Shown: positions 1-8,300 of the stretch, piece after piece
Layout: each line of letters opens with the position of its first letter
Numbering within the stretch: the stretch's first letter is position 1
Assembly: GCF_023008165.1 (NCBI RefSeq)
Contig: NZ_JAKQZA010000001.1
Span: forward strand, 248,001-312,000
Length of the DNA: 64,000 bases
Source: Kordiimonas laminariae
Lineage (GTDB): Bacteria; Pseudomonadota; Alphaproteobacteria; Sphingomonadales; Kordiimonadaceae
Reading direction: 5' to 3'
Made by a program: the position numbers and the translations under genes
The notes under the pieces: model-generated
The model's input: the letters and a program-made list of their open reading frames with translations, nothing else
What the model was told of the DNA's origin: nothing
The model's database searches: none

Positions 1-1
1 C

Positions 2-415
2 ACCCAAACTATCTTAAGCCTTAAGGAGGAACTCAAAGCCTTAAGGACAGAAAATCAAAAACTGCTTGAACTCGTCACATCGATCGCGCGCAGGCAACAA
101 TCGGAAACCTCCAGCTGCAACCAACGGCTCCTGAGTTTGTATAAAGACAAAGATCATTTGATAACAATAGGCGCCAGCGCCAAACACCCTGATATCATTA
201 ACCTTAACAAACAAATTCAAGCGGTTTCATCTAGCTGTGCCGATACTCTTGCCTCCACTAAAACCGCTGAACTTACATGCACAGACCGTGTGACAGAACT
301 TGCCAAGAAAAAAGATCAGCTTATCGGTTTGGGTTTTAAAGAGAGCCACCCGGATGTAATAAACACATCCCGACAGATAGAAGTTGTTCAAAATGAATGT
401 AAGCCTCTAGGCTAA
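2..415 (+). CDS. Coiled-coil protein with HPD(I/V)I repeat, 5' end outside window
   Basis: The reading frame is open from the first bases of the window to the TAA at 413-415, so only the C-terminal ~137 residues are visible. The first ~30 residues are heptad-like (rich in Leu, Lys, Glu), which suggests a coiled coil. Two copies of a ~25-residue unit follow, each with a core KDxLIxxGxxxxHPDxIN and a following Q-I. That core resembles the helical arm of Wzz/GumC polysaccharide co-polymerases, but no membrane segment or kinase domain is seen, so function is not assigned. A TTG at 137 could be called as a start, but the open frame upstream makes a longer protein more likely. Confidence 0.6.
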   Translation, partial: TQTILSLKEELKALRTENQKLLELVTSIARRQQSETSSCNQRLLSLYKDKDHLITIGASAKHPDIINLNKQIQAVSSSCADTLASTKTAELTCTDRVTELAKKKDQLIGLGFKESHPDVINTSRQIEVVQNECKPLG

Positions 416-436
416 AACCGTGATATAGCGGTTTGC

Positions 437-859
437 ATGATACAGGTTACACCGAATATTACCCTTTATCCGCATGAGCTTCATATCACTGCTGTACGTT
501 CCTCCGGCCCTGGTGGACAACATGTGAACACTACAAACAGCGCGGTGCAGCTGAAATTTAATGCTGCCTATAACGCCAGCATCACCCCAAGTGTGCTTGA
601 GCGCCTACGCAAATTGGCCGGACGCCGCATGGCAGATGACGGCACCATCACACTTCGTGCAGAAGTGCATAAAAGCCAACACATGAACAGACTGGATGCT
701 GAGAAACGCTTGTTCGACCTTATAACTGCTGCCGCAAAAAAGCCTAAAAGACGTGTTAGTACAAAACCAACCAGAGCTTCGAAAGAGCGCCGTTTGCAGG
801 CAAAATCCCATGCCAGCACCCTGAAGAAAAACAGGGCAAAAGTAAGAACTGATGAATGA
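437..859 (+). CDS. arfB: Alternative ribosome-rescue factor ArfB (peptidyl-tRNA hydrolase)
   Basis: A 140-residue release-factor-like protein. The GGQ motif (residues 26-28, in SSGPGGQHVN) hydrolyses peptidyl-tRNA on stalled ribosomes. The C-terminal ~40 residues are very basic (KKPKRR, KERRLQAK, KKNRAKVR), the tail that ArfB places in the empty mRNA channel. Length matches the family, and the codon-recognition domain of RF1/RF2 is absent, which separates it from true release factors. The gene starts 21 nt after the upstream coiled-coil gene. An AAACCG/CGGTTT stem-loop at 415-434 lies just before the start and no clear Shine-Dalgarno sequence is seen. Confidence 0.93.
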   Translation: MIQVTPNITLYPHELHITAVRSSGPGGQHVNTTNSAVQLKFNAAYNASITPSVLERLRKLAGRRMADDGTITLRAEVHKSQHMNRLDAEKRLFDLITAAAKKPKRRVSTKPTRASKERRLQAKSHASTLKKNRAKVRTDE

Positions 860-956
860 TTACAAGTACTTAAGCGAAATGCTTGCAGAGCCTAAATTAT
901 AAGCATATCATTTTCTTACTCAGCGGGGGCTGTAAGAGTATACATAGGGGGTGTTC

Positions 957-1424
957 ATGAACGCGAACACAATGACTGGGCCAAATGAAATCGTTATCTT
1001 CCACAGGAAGAAACGCCACTATCAGCTAGCACTTGCCGGGCTCGTTATCGCCGCAGCATTTAGCGCAGAGAAGATTCTTAATGGGTCCTTCATGGCGCTC
1101 GAAATCATGGCAGGTGTTGTTCTTGTCCTAGCCATATTAGGTATTATTCGTGTTAGCGCCGCTCTTCTATCCAGCACACCCTATATCCGCCTCACAGATG
1201 ATGCTCTAGTTATCAACGAGCTGTTTTCCACAAAAACAATCCCTTGGTCGGATATCTCTATGATCAATGCGCCAAGCGATGATTGTACTGGTGTAAGCTG
1301 CCTTAAGATCACATACGGCAAAGGCAAATGCGTTAAGCTTGCTATTGATGAACTGATTGCAGATGGTCGCCGCCCTGCATGTATGATCCATCACCGCTGG
1401 GATGAAGCTAGCCAGCACAGCTAA
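957..1424 (+). CDS. STM3941-like small membrane protein
   Basis: A 155-residue protein with two hydrophobic helices (about residues 22-40 and 46-66) followed by a soluble domain containing PYIRLTDDAL and IPWSDISMIN. Two N-terminal helices followed by a PH-like fold with an IPW-D-I strand is the pattern of the STM3941 family, whose function is not known. An upstream GTG at 951 is possible, but AGGGGG at 946-951 is well spaced for the ATG at 957. The next gene has the same layout and starts 6 nt after this stop, so the two are probably a co-transcribed diverged pair. Confidence 0.65.
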   Translation: MNANTMTGPNEIVIFHRKKRHYQLALAGLVIAAAFSAEKILNGSFMALEIMAGVVLVLAILGIIRVSAALLSSTPYIRLTDDALVINELFSTKTIPWSDISMINAPSDDCTGVSCLKITYGKGKCVKLAIDELIADGRRPACMIHHRWDEASQHS

Positions 1425-1430
1425 TCCTGT

Positions 1431-1892
1431 ATGCATGAGTTCTATCTCTACAAAAAGCATTCGAATATTCGAGCACTGCTAGCTTTAGCAGGAGTGCTTC
1501 TGATTATATTTCTGCTTGGGTATCAAATATATTCAGACACTTGGTTAATGACCAACTGGATCATTATCTTCTTTGCTTTTTCGGGAGCGCTGAATGCGTT
1601 TCTCACTCGTATACGAAGGTGGCCCGTTTGGCAGGTGAACTCCAAAGGTATTTTCGGTTATTCCGGCAATACACTTGTAGAGCCTGATATCAATCTTTTC
1701 TGGGGCGACATAGAGCTGGTTAAAAAAGATATCCACCCCCATACAGGCCAAGACTGTATCTATCTGAAGCAAAAAGACAGCGAATATGCAATGGGCTTAG
1801 CCCAGTTTGTGATACTGGATTTACTACCAGAATCCTATGTAGATAACGTTTTTGCCCAGGTTAAAAATTACTGGGAAAATCACAAAGCGTAA
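1431..1892 (+). CDS. Second STM3941-like small membrane protein
   Basis: A 153-residue protein built like its upstream neighbour: two hydrophobic helices (about residues 14-31 and 38-56), then a soluble domain with a WPVWQVNSKGIFG strand and an FWGDIELVKKDI strand. Sequence identity to the neighbour is low, so the relationship rests on architecture and position. The last 13 bases overlap the convergent 3' end of the phage DUF3168 gene, so this gene marks the chromosome side of the left prophage boundary. Confidence 0.6.
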   Translation: MHEFYLYKKHSNIRALLALAGVLLIIFLLGYQIYSDTWLMTNWIIIFFAFSGALNAFLTRIRRWPVWQVNSKGIFGYSGNTLVEPDINLFWGDIELVKKDIHPHTGQDCIYLKQKDSEYAMGLAQFVILDLLPESYVDNVFAQVKNYWENHKA

Positions 1893-2290
1893 ACAAGCGC
1901 GCTGTAACTTAGCCTACCACGATACAAACTACCTTGTTCATTCCACTGCCTGATAACCCCCCCATTTGCTAAACGTAGATAGACAAGATCAAACCCAACG
2001 AGCGCCAGATCTGCTTCATGAAGAACAGCGTCCGTATGCGCCATAAGTTCCTTCACCTGCATTTGTGACGGTTCATCAGACCATAGGGTGACATCAAAAG
2101 TGATCTGTACGCCTTCACGATCTTTTAAATCCTGAACCGCAATATTAGTATCCCCCATCACGAGATAAGGGAACCTTGCCCCGGTAGGTGGTTCATCATA
2201 AATGCCGCACATCTGCGCACTAACAGTTTCATCATGCTTAAGTGCGTGGAAAACAGCTTCCTGCAACCGGTGGCTTGCCATTGCCGTCAT
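1880..2290 (-). CDS. DUF3168 tail-completion (tail terminator) protein
   Basis: A 136-residue protein matching the DUF3168 pattern: an N-terminal helix with LQEAVFHALK, then GIYDEPPTGARFPYLVMGD, then a strand-rich half with ITFDVTLWSDEPSQMQVKEL. The family includes RcGTA gp8 and the gp17-like tail-completion proteins, which cap the head-proximal end of the tail tube. It overlaps the head-closure gene by 4 nt. It is the last gene of the leftward operon: the next gene is convergent and unrelated, exactly where a major tail protein gene would be expected. Confidence 0.85.
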   Translation of the reverse strand: MTAMASHRLQEAVFHALKHDETVSAQMCGIYDEPPTGARFPYLVMGDTNIAVQDLKDREGVQITFDVTLWSDEPSQMQVKELMAHTDAVLHEADLALVGFDLVYLRLANGGVIRQWNEQGSLYRGRLSYSALVYAL

Positions 2291-2619
2291 ACCTGTTCTC
2301 CCATTTTTGTGACCGCTGTAAAGTTGATCATGGGTTCAAAGCTTCGGTCGATAACCATCCCTGTCACTCGGTAATGTTGCTGCCGCCATTCAATTGCTTT
2401 GGCTTTTGCAAAGCGGTAACTGTAACGCACGGTAAACTTCGCTTTCGCAGGGAAGATTTCACCATCTGCACGGGTTTCCAACTGGTTGCCATCTTCTTCC
2501 ACTTTGGCCCATACATCAGCGATCAATGGATGCGTTTTCTGCTGTCTGCCCCCTGCACCGATATGAGTTGCCTCAGAAAGGAGTGTGACCCGCCTACGCA
2601 TATTACTAAGCATATTCAT
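2287..2619 (-). CDS. Phage head closure / head-tail adaptor protein
   Basis: A 110-residue small beta-barrel-type protein of the head-tail joining family (SPP1 gp16-like). The usual features are visible: an N-terminal RRRVTLLSEA strand, a central IADVWAKVEE segment, and the C-terminal AIEWRQQHYRVTGM pattern that describes the barrel. It sits between the connector gene (4-nt overlap upstream) and the DUF3168 gene (4-nt overlap downstream), the position of RcGTA gp7. The protein is expected to seal the portal vertex after DNA packaging. Confidence 0.82.
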   Translation of the reverse strand: MNMLSNMRRRVTLLSEATHIGAGGRQQKTHPLIADVWAKVEEDGNQLETRADGEIFPAKAKFTVRYSYRFAKAKAIEWRQQHYRVTGMVIDRSFEPMINFTAVTKMGEQV

Positions 2620-3254
2620 AGGCGTTTCCTTTCATATGGCGAGAGGATTGGCTTTACGCCAGACGCCATAAAGACATCGCCCGTCTGGCTGGTACCACGA
2701 TTGGTATAGAGGAAAGCCGCAAGCATAAGCACAGCCTGCTGCAAAGATCCGGGGATACCATTCCATGTATCAGAGAAGCCATATGTAACAGCCAAACGGA
2801 TACCGTCTTTCGCGCACTCTGGCACGGGCCAACTGTTGCCCGACTTTCGATTAACACCGCCTTCAAGACCTTGAACCACTGTATAGTTTGCCGCTGGCCA
2901 AAGTTGCCAATCTCCCGTTGCATCCTGTGTATCAATCTGAGAAATTGAAATAAGCGGTTTTACAGGCAGCAATGCAAACTTTCCGGCACAAAACAAGCTC
3001 TCAACAGAGCCTTCGGCAACACCTTGCCACCAACGCTCTTTTACCTTTCCAGGAATATCCCACCGATCAAGAAATACATGTGCTGAACGAGCGATAATTG
3101 CCATATCATAACGCTGTTCAACAAGCTGTACTGCAACAGAAAGAAAACTACTGAGGCTTGCATCTTCGTCCGCACCATCAATACGTAGGTGATCTTTAAA
3201 TTCTTCAAGCAGGACCGGCAGAATATCTGTTTTCTCTATATCCACGACCCGCAT
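2616..3254 (-). CDS. Phage head-tail connector protein (gp6-like)
   Basis: A 212-residue protein. The N-terminal half is typical of gp6-like connectors: a stretch reading VLLEEFKDHLRID, then an acidic DGADEDASLSSFLSVAVQLVE segment with helices that form the ring beneath the portal. A central LLPVKPLISISQI strand and a C-terminal helix (IPGSLQQAVLMLAAFLYTNR) complete the fold. It ends SPYERKRL, as members of the family often do. Role: the adaptor ring docking to the portal. It overlaps the closure gene by 4 nt and is separated by 1 nt from the preceding fibre-adaptor-type gene. Confidence 0.82.
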   Translation of the reverse strand: MRVVDIEKTDILPVLLEEFKDHLRIDGADEDASLSSFLSVAVQLVEQRYDMAIIARSAHVFLDRWDIPGKVKERWWQGVAEGSVESLFCAGKFALLPVKPLISISQIDTQDATGDWQLWPAANYTVVQGLEGGVNRKSGNSWPVPECAKDGIRLAVTYGFSDTWNGIPGSLQQAVLMLAAFLYTNRGTSQTGDVFMASGVKPILSPYERKRL

Positions 3255-3255
3255 A

Positions 3256-3537
3256 TTACCGCTCCACTATTCTAATAATGACACTGCGTTCGCCAACACG
3301 TCCCGCGGATGTTGTAATTTGGCATGAAAGCCGGTACCGGCAGCCAACTTCGCCAGCTGAGACATATTTCCCGCGCACAGTACCTGCCGCAATATCTGCC
3401 CCCAGCACCAATGCGCTAGCCGCGATTGGTTCAACAGACCAGCTTGTAGATGTAATTGTTTCATCAGCCGTGAGCCAGTTGGCCCAATCAAAGCTGTAAT
3501 CCACCTCAGAGGACGGATCTTTTGCATAAACTGTCAT
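3256..3537 (-). CDS. Phage fibre-tail adaptor-like protein
   Basis: A 93-residue beta-rich protein starting with the signature YAKDPSSEVDYSFDWANWL, then ADETITSTSW, and ending in a second strand set. Proteins with the KDPxxxxDYxxDWxxWL pattern are annotated as phage fibre-tail adaptor proteins and occur next to connector genes in alphaproteobacterial phages. The fold is probably an Ig-like sandwich. It lies just upstream of the connector gene in the late operon and downstream of the small structural genes that follow the fibre-like gene. Confidence 0.65.
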   Translation of the reverse strand: MTVYAKDPSSEVDYSFDWANWLTADETITSTSWSVEPIAASALVLGADIAAGTVRGKYVSAGEVGCRYRLSCQITTSAGRVGERSVIIRIVER

Positions 3538-3549
3538 GTTAGATGTGCC

Positions 3550-3987
3550 TTATGGCTGAGAAAACGTGAACCAGCCTGAAGGGGATGGTGTAAGAATGAA
3601 AGGCCCCCTGATACTTTCAACAGGGGAACCTGAGTTTATGAAATTACCAACTGCCAATAATAAAGATGTATCCTTCAAGGCTTTTGGAAAAGCCTTTACA
3701 AGCGCGACTGCACCAACAGGCCCTATGGTTACAGGATTGCCGAAATTAATTGGGTCTGAGATAAAACTGGCAGGGTCAAAGACCCGCTTCCCATTCAATT
3801 GTGTTGGCTGATAATCGCTAGACCTCAGGGAAAAAGCTTTAATGTCTACATACTGACGATGAGTGTTCTCAAAACTATAGGCTGGTGAAAGCAACACAGC
3901 GGTGATGGGGTCATCAAGCAGATGACAATCACCCGACAGAATTGCCTTCATGCAGGCTTGAGTGAGTTTCATGGAAACATTGGTCAT
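3550..3987 (-). CDS. Phage structural protein, fibre-associated (predicted)
   Basis: A 145-residue protein. A short N-terminal helix (KLTQACMKAILSGD) is followed by LLDDPITAVLLSPAYSFENT and then a beta-rich rest ending in PSPSGWFTFSQP. The layout recalls a common phage protein in which a short helix precedes a strand pattern around 'DDIKAVLV...DTADY', usually found near fibre or structural genes. No catalytic motif is seen. The stop overlaps the preceding gene's frame by 4 nt (3984-3987), which supports an operon. Confidence 0.5.
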   Translation of the reverse strand: MTNVSMKLTQACMKAILSGDCHLLDDPITAVLLSPAYSFENTHRQYVDIKAFSLRSSDYQPTQLNGKRVFDPASFISDPINFGNPVTIGPVGAVALVKAFPKALKDTSLLLAVGNFINSGSPVESIRGPFILTPSPSGWFTFSQP

Positions 3988-4211
3988 TTGTCCACCCCTA
4001 GAAGTGAGCCAGCAGATACCGCAAGTAACCGCTTTGGCAGTGGTCGCAGCTGTTTTATCTGTCGACTTGAGTTGCCAGAAAACTCCACAACCGAATACTG
4101 AAAGCCATATGTAATGATTTTTGGGGCCTCTTCCGTGAAATGGGTTGAAACAGTAAAGAATGGGCCTGCACCGATTGGAGCAGCCCCAGGGGCTGAGGCT
4201 GCGATTTCCAT
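3984..4211 (-). CDS. Small phage protein of unknown function
   Basis: A 75-residue protein that I do not recognise. The N-terminus is rich in Ala/Pro/Gly (EIAASAPGAAPIGAGPFF), followed by a mixed strand-like segment and a basic region (QIKQLRPLPKRLL). It is part of the leftward late operon, overlapping the next gene by 4 nt and starting 3 nt after the preceding one. The small size and position suggest a minor virion or assembly component. Confidence 0.45.
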   Translation of the reverse strand: MEIAASAPGAAPIGAGPFFTVSTHFTEEAPKIITYGFQYSVVEFSGNSSRQIKQLRPLPKRLLAVSAGSLLGVDK

Positions 4212-4214
4212 AAG

Positions 4215-4409
4215 TTATACTCCCGCTTGACCTTCAGTCATTTCCTGAGGAGCTGTTGCAACAATTGCCGAAAGCGTATTGAAAACATCCACATAAGCTG
4301 GCATTTCGGCACCTTGCATTTGTGTTCGCTGCAAAAGTTGCAGAATAACCGCCGCTTGCTTTGGATTAATTTCTGGATTTTGGATATGCGTAGCTGCAAG
4401 GTCAGACAT
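4215..4409 (-). CDS. Small phage protein of unknown function
   Basis: A 64-residue, mostly helical, uncharged-to-acidic protein (AAVILQLLQRTQMQG, then VFNTLSAIVATAPQEM). The ATG at 4409 is chosen over 4421 because GGAGAG lies 5 nt before it. It is the first gene after the fibre-like gene in the direction of transcription, about 115 nt downstream. No family is recognised. It may be a small chaperone-like or structural protein of the same cluster. Confidence 0.45.
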   Translation of the reverse strand: MSDLAATHIQNPEINPKQAAVILQLLQRTQMQGAEMPAYVDVFNTLSAIVATAPQEMTEGQAGV

Positions 4410-4525
4410 ATGTCTCTCCATTATTTAAAGTGAGTTGTGGTAAAATTTTACTGTTAAACCGTCTATGTAACTGGCCTGCTTTCAATGCATTCAACCAGTA
4501 CGAAAAATCGGTTTTAAATACCTAG

Positions 4526-7500
4526 TCAGGCATTGTTGGAGCGGCTCAGTTCGTGCCAGTTAGAGCCAACATGAATGAGGACCAGTTTGTCGGAAGTAAC
4601 ATCCATGGTGAAATCACTGGAGAGCCTAATGTTGCCAGTATTATCTTTAACAGTAACTGCTCTGCTGTTCTCTGAGATTTGCAGAATCAATATATCACCG
4701 TCTGAACCACCGTGAATGGTATCCAAATCATCTGATGCACTATCTGCTTCCGTATCAATTACGTGGAATGATTTAGTGACCGTAACAATCCCTGAGGCAA
4801 TAGTTAATCTGGTAGGAGATCCATAGGAAACTAAGCCACCAAATTGAGTTGTGCCTCCATTATTCTGGATCAATAACTTAGAATTGGCACCGTTATTCCG
4901 TGCCATGATTTCATTCGCATCCATCGCCAAATTAAAAGACGATGTATCACCTATCTGGACGGCATGATCTGATGAGGAAAGAGATAGATCACCTAAACTT
5001 GGGAATCTTAATCCGCCTTCTGCATATATTCTTCCGTTAAATGTGGTAGAACCACTATCTCTCGCAATTGAAATATGAGTATTATGTAGTGTCGGTGCGC
5101 CTGCCCCACCGCGAATTTCCAGCAAGTTAGTATCCGCAAAACCCGTTCCATCATGAACAATAGAAAAACCGTCGCCCGCAGAAATTTCTGAAAAGTGTAT
5201 ACTACTCGTTTCACTATCTAGACGTAGATTAGCTACTCCAATCAGGCTGTTGGCCTGAAAATTCCATGTCGCAACAGCGTCACTATAACTAAGCTTATCA
5301 TTCGTGCCCGCGCGAAATCTGAAATCGTTAGCCTGAGAATTATGCGCTCCGCCATACAGCAATATATTTGCGCCATTAAATACATCTGTCCCGCCAGATA
5401 TCTGCAATATATCGGTATTTGTAGAGCGTTCAATTCGGCCCATATTTCTTATTTTATTACCTCGAAAGTCAAACACACCCTGACTATAATCATAGTGTAA
5501 GCGCACGGCTGTACCTTGGCGGAACTCTATATCATTTGCCTTTGTAGGGTGCTCTGAACCATACAAGGCAATATTAGCCCCCGTATCACCACTGTTGCTT
5601 CCTGAGACAATCAAAATACTATCCGAGGAGTTATTCGCGATAACACCAGTAGAGAAAATTAGCTCAGATAAGTTATTGATTCTTGTGTCTTTAAAATCCC
5701 ATACCGCAGAGGCATTTTGCCAATGTAATCTAGGAGACGTACCGGTTCTAAAAATTATGTCATTTGCTTGGGTAGTATGTGATGGCCCATATAGATTTAT
5801 ATTTGCACCAAAATCCGTTTCGCTCCCCCCACTTAAACTAAAAACTTCATCATTTACGCCTCTAGTTATATACTCCGCGGCTCTTAAAGGTTTTTGCTTG
5901 AAATCCCAAGCCGAAGCTGATGCATCATATTGTGCGACAGAGTTAGAACCACTGCGAAACAACACATCATCCGCATTGGTTGGATGCTCTTGACCATAAA
6001 GAATAATATTGGCCCCCAACCCTGTATTAGTCCCCCCCGAGAGGTATAAATTATCTGCACCTATACCTCTCGTTAAATCTGCAACACCATTGATCCAGGT
6101 ATTCTCGAAACTCCAATGCCCCGCACTATCATCCCACAACAAACGTACATTTGTTCCAGCTTGAAAAAGGATATCATTTGCTTGCGTTGTATGACTTTCA
6201 CCAAAAAGCTGTATAGATGCTCCAGCATTGCTACTTGAGTTACCTGAAAGCACCAAACGGTCAGTTAAAGACCCTCGAGCAATTTCATTATGTTCTATAA
6301 TAATTCTTCGTTTGAATCTGATTGCTTCTGTGCCTACAGACACGATATCTGCATTTCCACTACGGATGTGAGTAGCACCTTCTAGCGCACCTAAATATAA
6401 ATCACTCCCGGCAGACACGATTTCATTGGTATCAAAACCAAGCCCTAAATCTGTATTCCCGATCAATAATCCAGCTTGCCCGATATCTGTTCCCGCAATA
6501 GTCCCTGAGGGAAGAGAAATTCGCACGCCCGCATTGGTAGTAACTAACTTTGTTTCATCTTTATAGTTTAAGGCAATGCCATCCTCGGGATCAGCTTGTA
6601 GTAAAGTCCGAACTGTTCCTTCTGTATCGATGCCCTGAAAAAGCATAGAGGCGCCCAAATTCTGGTTTCTTAAAACAAAAGGACCTGAATGGTATGACTG
6701 AATAAATCCAGCCGTACCCGTTCCATTTTGATTTTCAAACCTGAGTACCGGCGCTTTAGTGTTCACACCATCCGGTGTATCCGGATCACGTATAATCACA
6801 CCGTCAAAAGTGGTTTTTAGCGCCTCAACACCTTTATGATAAAGAGAAACAGAGCCATCTGTATTCCATGTTTGTAAGGAAACGGTTTGTTCGCCATCAT
6901 ATTTGCTAAGCTTCATGGAGTGCGCATTTGCGCCAATGCCGAAATTATACTGAACATTAGTCGCTGATACATCTCCCGCTGGTACAAATGCTTGAGTAAG
7001 GTTTCTGTCGTTACTACTTCGTGTCCAGCGTATCTGAGCTCCGCCTTCACCCACATTTGCAACAAGAGAACGGAGATTGGCTATACCTTTTTGGCGAATA
7101 TCCCAACTATTAGAGCTATAAGAAAGAACAGGATCGTTCTGGTGGCGCATCATAAAAATGCTGTCACTTGCACCATACTGTATAATAAAACCATCCAGAT
7201 TGTTCACGTCCCCCAACACAATACTTGCTTGCTGACCTGGTGTGGAGACAAGTTCCAGGTTTGTTCCGTATGAAGGATCGGATTGCTCGAGCCGTAAAAC
7301 TGTACCATCGAATTGGTTAGGCGAGGAAACATGCCTGCCATGCCGACTAAAAACATGACCATCGCCGTTAGCAAAAATACTAGCTGTCTGCAAATCATGC
7401 TCAAAATACCAGGCACCAGCACCATTTTGTAAAGCCGGGCTATAGCCAAACTCTTTTCCAAAATCTGTAACACCGCTTAAAATAGGTGCAAACCAACTTC

Positions 7501-8170
7501 TTTCACCTGAAGCCATTCCAAGAGCCATCGTAGGGTGAGCGAGCCTTTGAGCTACAAAAGTTCCTTGATTTGAAAGGGTTGCTAGTTCTTGAAATCCACT
7601 ATATGCATCACCGCCATGTCCCCAACGAATAGCGTTTTCATCATTCTTCACATGAAAGATACTTTTCCCTTGAGTATCAGGAAGTAAAGTCAGCGCATAT
7701 TCACCGTTTTGGAAACGATTACCAAACGTGGTTCTGCCACCAACATTAACCTCCCCGGGCGTCTTTAGATTTCCATCCTGCACCGATACACCATCAATTG
7801 TCACACCCGCATCTGGCGTTACCTCACGAATGACATCTGTCGTAATCTCTGGTCGTTTTGTAAGAAACTCCGTTGTCGCTGCACAATAAACTCTAGCTTG
7901 CCCTGAAAGAGGAATCGGCTCTGCTTCAACACCTTTCTTCAGCTCACCATCAGTCAAGCTTTCCTGTATTTCGGTACGTTCAAGCGTGTCCACTGTTGTT
8001 AATGTACCCGTACCAATTTCGTAATTAGCACCATCCTCGAGCACATAAATCACACTGTCACCAACACTGAAACCATCGACAAAACGCACATGGCCTGCCA
8101 TTGCACCAGAAAGAGTGATATCACCTATACCTGTTGTTGTAGAATGTTCGCGCACCCGGTTCGCCAGCAT
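4526..8170 (-). CDS. Large fibre-like phage structural protein with five internal repeats
   Basis: A 1214-residue protein. The ATG at 8170 is chosen because AGGAATT precedes it and the N-terminus then matches phage fibre proteins (VREHSTTTGIGDITLSGA, ending in a strand set with ERTEIQ). The C-terminal ~90 residues (DTIHGGSDGDILIL, GNIRLSSDF, GSNWHELSRS) match a domain common at fibre ends. DNA 5225-6262 encodes five consecutive units of about 65-76 residues with core SGGxxxxGANIxLYG, HxxxANDIxFRxG and WDF. It lies behind a terminator after the capsid gene and before the connector genes, an unusual place for a fibre. It looks more AT-rich than the head genes. It probably forms trimeric beta-structured fibres. 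Confidence 0.75.
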   Translation of the reverse strand: MLANRVREHSTTTGIGDITLSGAMAGHVRFVDGFSVGDSVIYVLEDGANYEIGTGTLTTVDTLERTEIQESLTDGELKKGVEAEPIPLSGQARVYCAATTEFLTKRPEITTDVIREVTPDAGVTIDGVSVQDGNLKTPGEVNVGGRTTFGNRFQNGEYALTLLPDTQGKSIFHVKNDENAIRWGHGGDAYSGFQELATLSNQGTFVAQRLAHPTMALGMASGERSWFAPILSGVTDFGKEFGYSPALQNGAGAWYFEHDLQTASIFANGDGHVFSRHGRHVSSPNQFDGTVLRLEQSDPSYGTNLELVSTPGQQASIVLGDVNNLDGFIIQYGASDSIFMMRHQNDPVLSYSSNSWDIRQKGIANLRSLVANVGEGGAQIRWTRSSNDRNLTQAFVPAGDVSATNVQYNFGIGANAHSMKLSKYDGEQTVSLQTWNTDGSVSLYHKGVEALKTTFDGVIIRDPDTPDGVNTKAPVLRFENQNGTGTAGFIQSYHSGPFVLRNQNLGASMLFQGIDTEGTVRTLLQADPEDGIALNYKDETKLVTTNAGVRISLPSGTIAGTDIGQAGLLIGNTDLGLGFDTNEIVSAGSDLYLGALEGATHIRSGNADIVSVGTEAIRFKRRIIIEHNEIARGSLTDRLVLSGNSSSNAGASIQLFGESHTTQANDILFQAGTNVRLLWDDSAGHWSFENTWINGVADLTRGIGADNLYLSGGTNTGLGANIILYGQEHPTNADDVLFRSGSNSVAQYDASASAWDFKQKPLRAAEYITRGVNDEVFSLSGGSETDFGANINLYGPSHTTQANDIIFRTGTSPRLHWQNASAVWDFKDTRINNLSELIFSTGVIANNSSDSILIVSGSNSGDTGANIALYGSEHPTKANDIEFRQGTAVRLHYDYSQGVFDFRGNKIRNMGRIERSTNTDILQISGGTDVFNGANILLYGGAHNSQANDFRFRAGTNDKLSYSDAVATWNFQANSLIGVANLRLDSETSSIHFSEISAGDGFSIVHDGTGFADTNLLEIRGGAGAPTLHNTHISIARDSGSTTFNGRIYAEGGLRFPSLGDLSLSSSDHAVQIGDTSSFNLAMDANEIMARNNGANSKLLIQNNGGTTQFGGLVSYGSPTRLTIASGIVTVTKSFHVIDTEADSASDDLDTIHGGSDGDILILQISENSRAVTVKDNTGNIRLSSDFTMDVTSDKLVLIHVGSNWHELSRSNNA
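5225..6262 (-). repeat. Five tandem ~65-76-codon repeats inside the fibre-like gene
   Basis: Five diverged units follow one another in the protein. Each begins near LxLSGGxxxxxGANIxLYG, continues with H(P/T)TxANDIxFRxGT and ends with a WDF- or WNF-type strand plus a short linker. The DNA copies are diverged, so the repetition is clear mainly at protein level. Such units are expected to stack as beta-structured rungs of a fibre shaft. Confidence 0.7.
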
Positions 8171-8199
8171 GATAATAATTCCTGATTTTTGTATGGCTG

Positions 8200-8238
8200 A
8201 AAAGAAAAAGGGCAGCGCCAGAAGCACTGCCCGAAAAA
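8200..8238 (-). terminator. Rho-independent terminator after the major capsid gene
   Basis: On the minus strand GGGCAG (8232-8227), an 11-nt loop, and CTGCCC (8215-8210) are followed by TTTTTCTTTT. It lies between the capsid stop (8301) and the fibre-like gene start (8170), leaving almost no room for a new promoter. It may therefore attenuate rather than stop transcription, keeping downstream genes lower than capsid. Confidence 0.75.
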
Positions 8239-8300
8239 GCCATTCGCCAATAGTGATGCGAACACAAACGGCAAAATGGCAGAGTATTAAAAGCGTGGCT

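Noticed and set aside
2242-2709. 155-codon plus frame across the closure and connector genes
   Set aside because: It is antisense to two well-supported phage genes, and those genes' overlaps explain the DNA.
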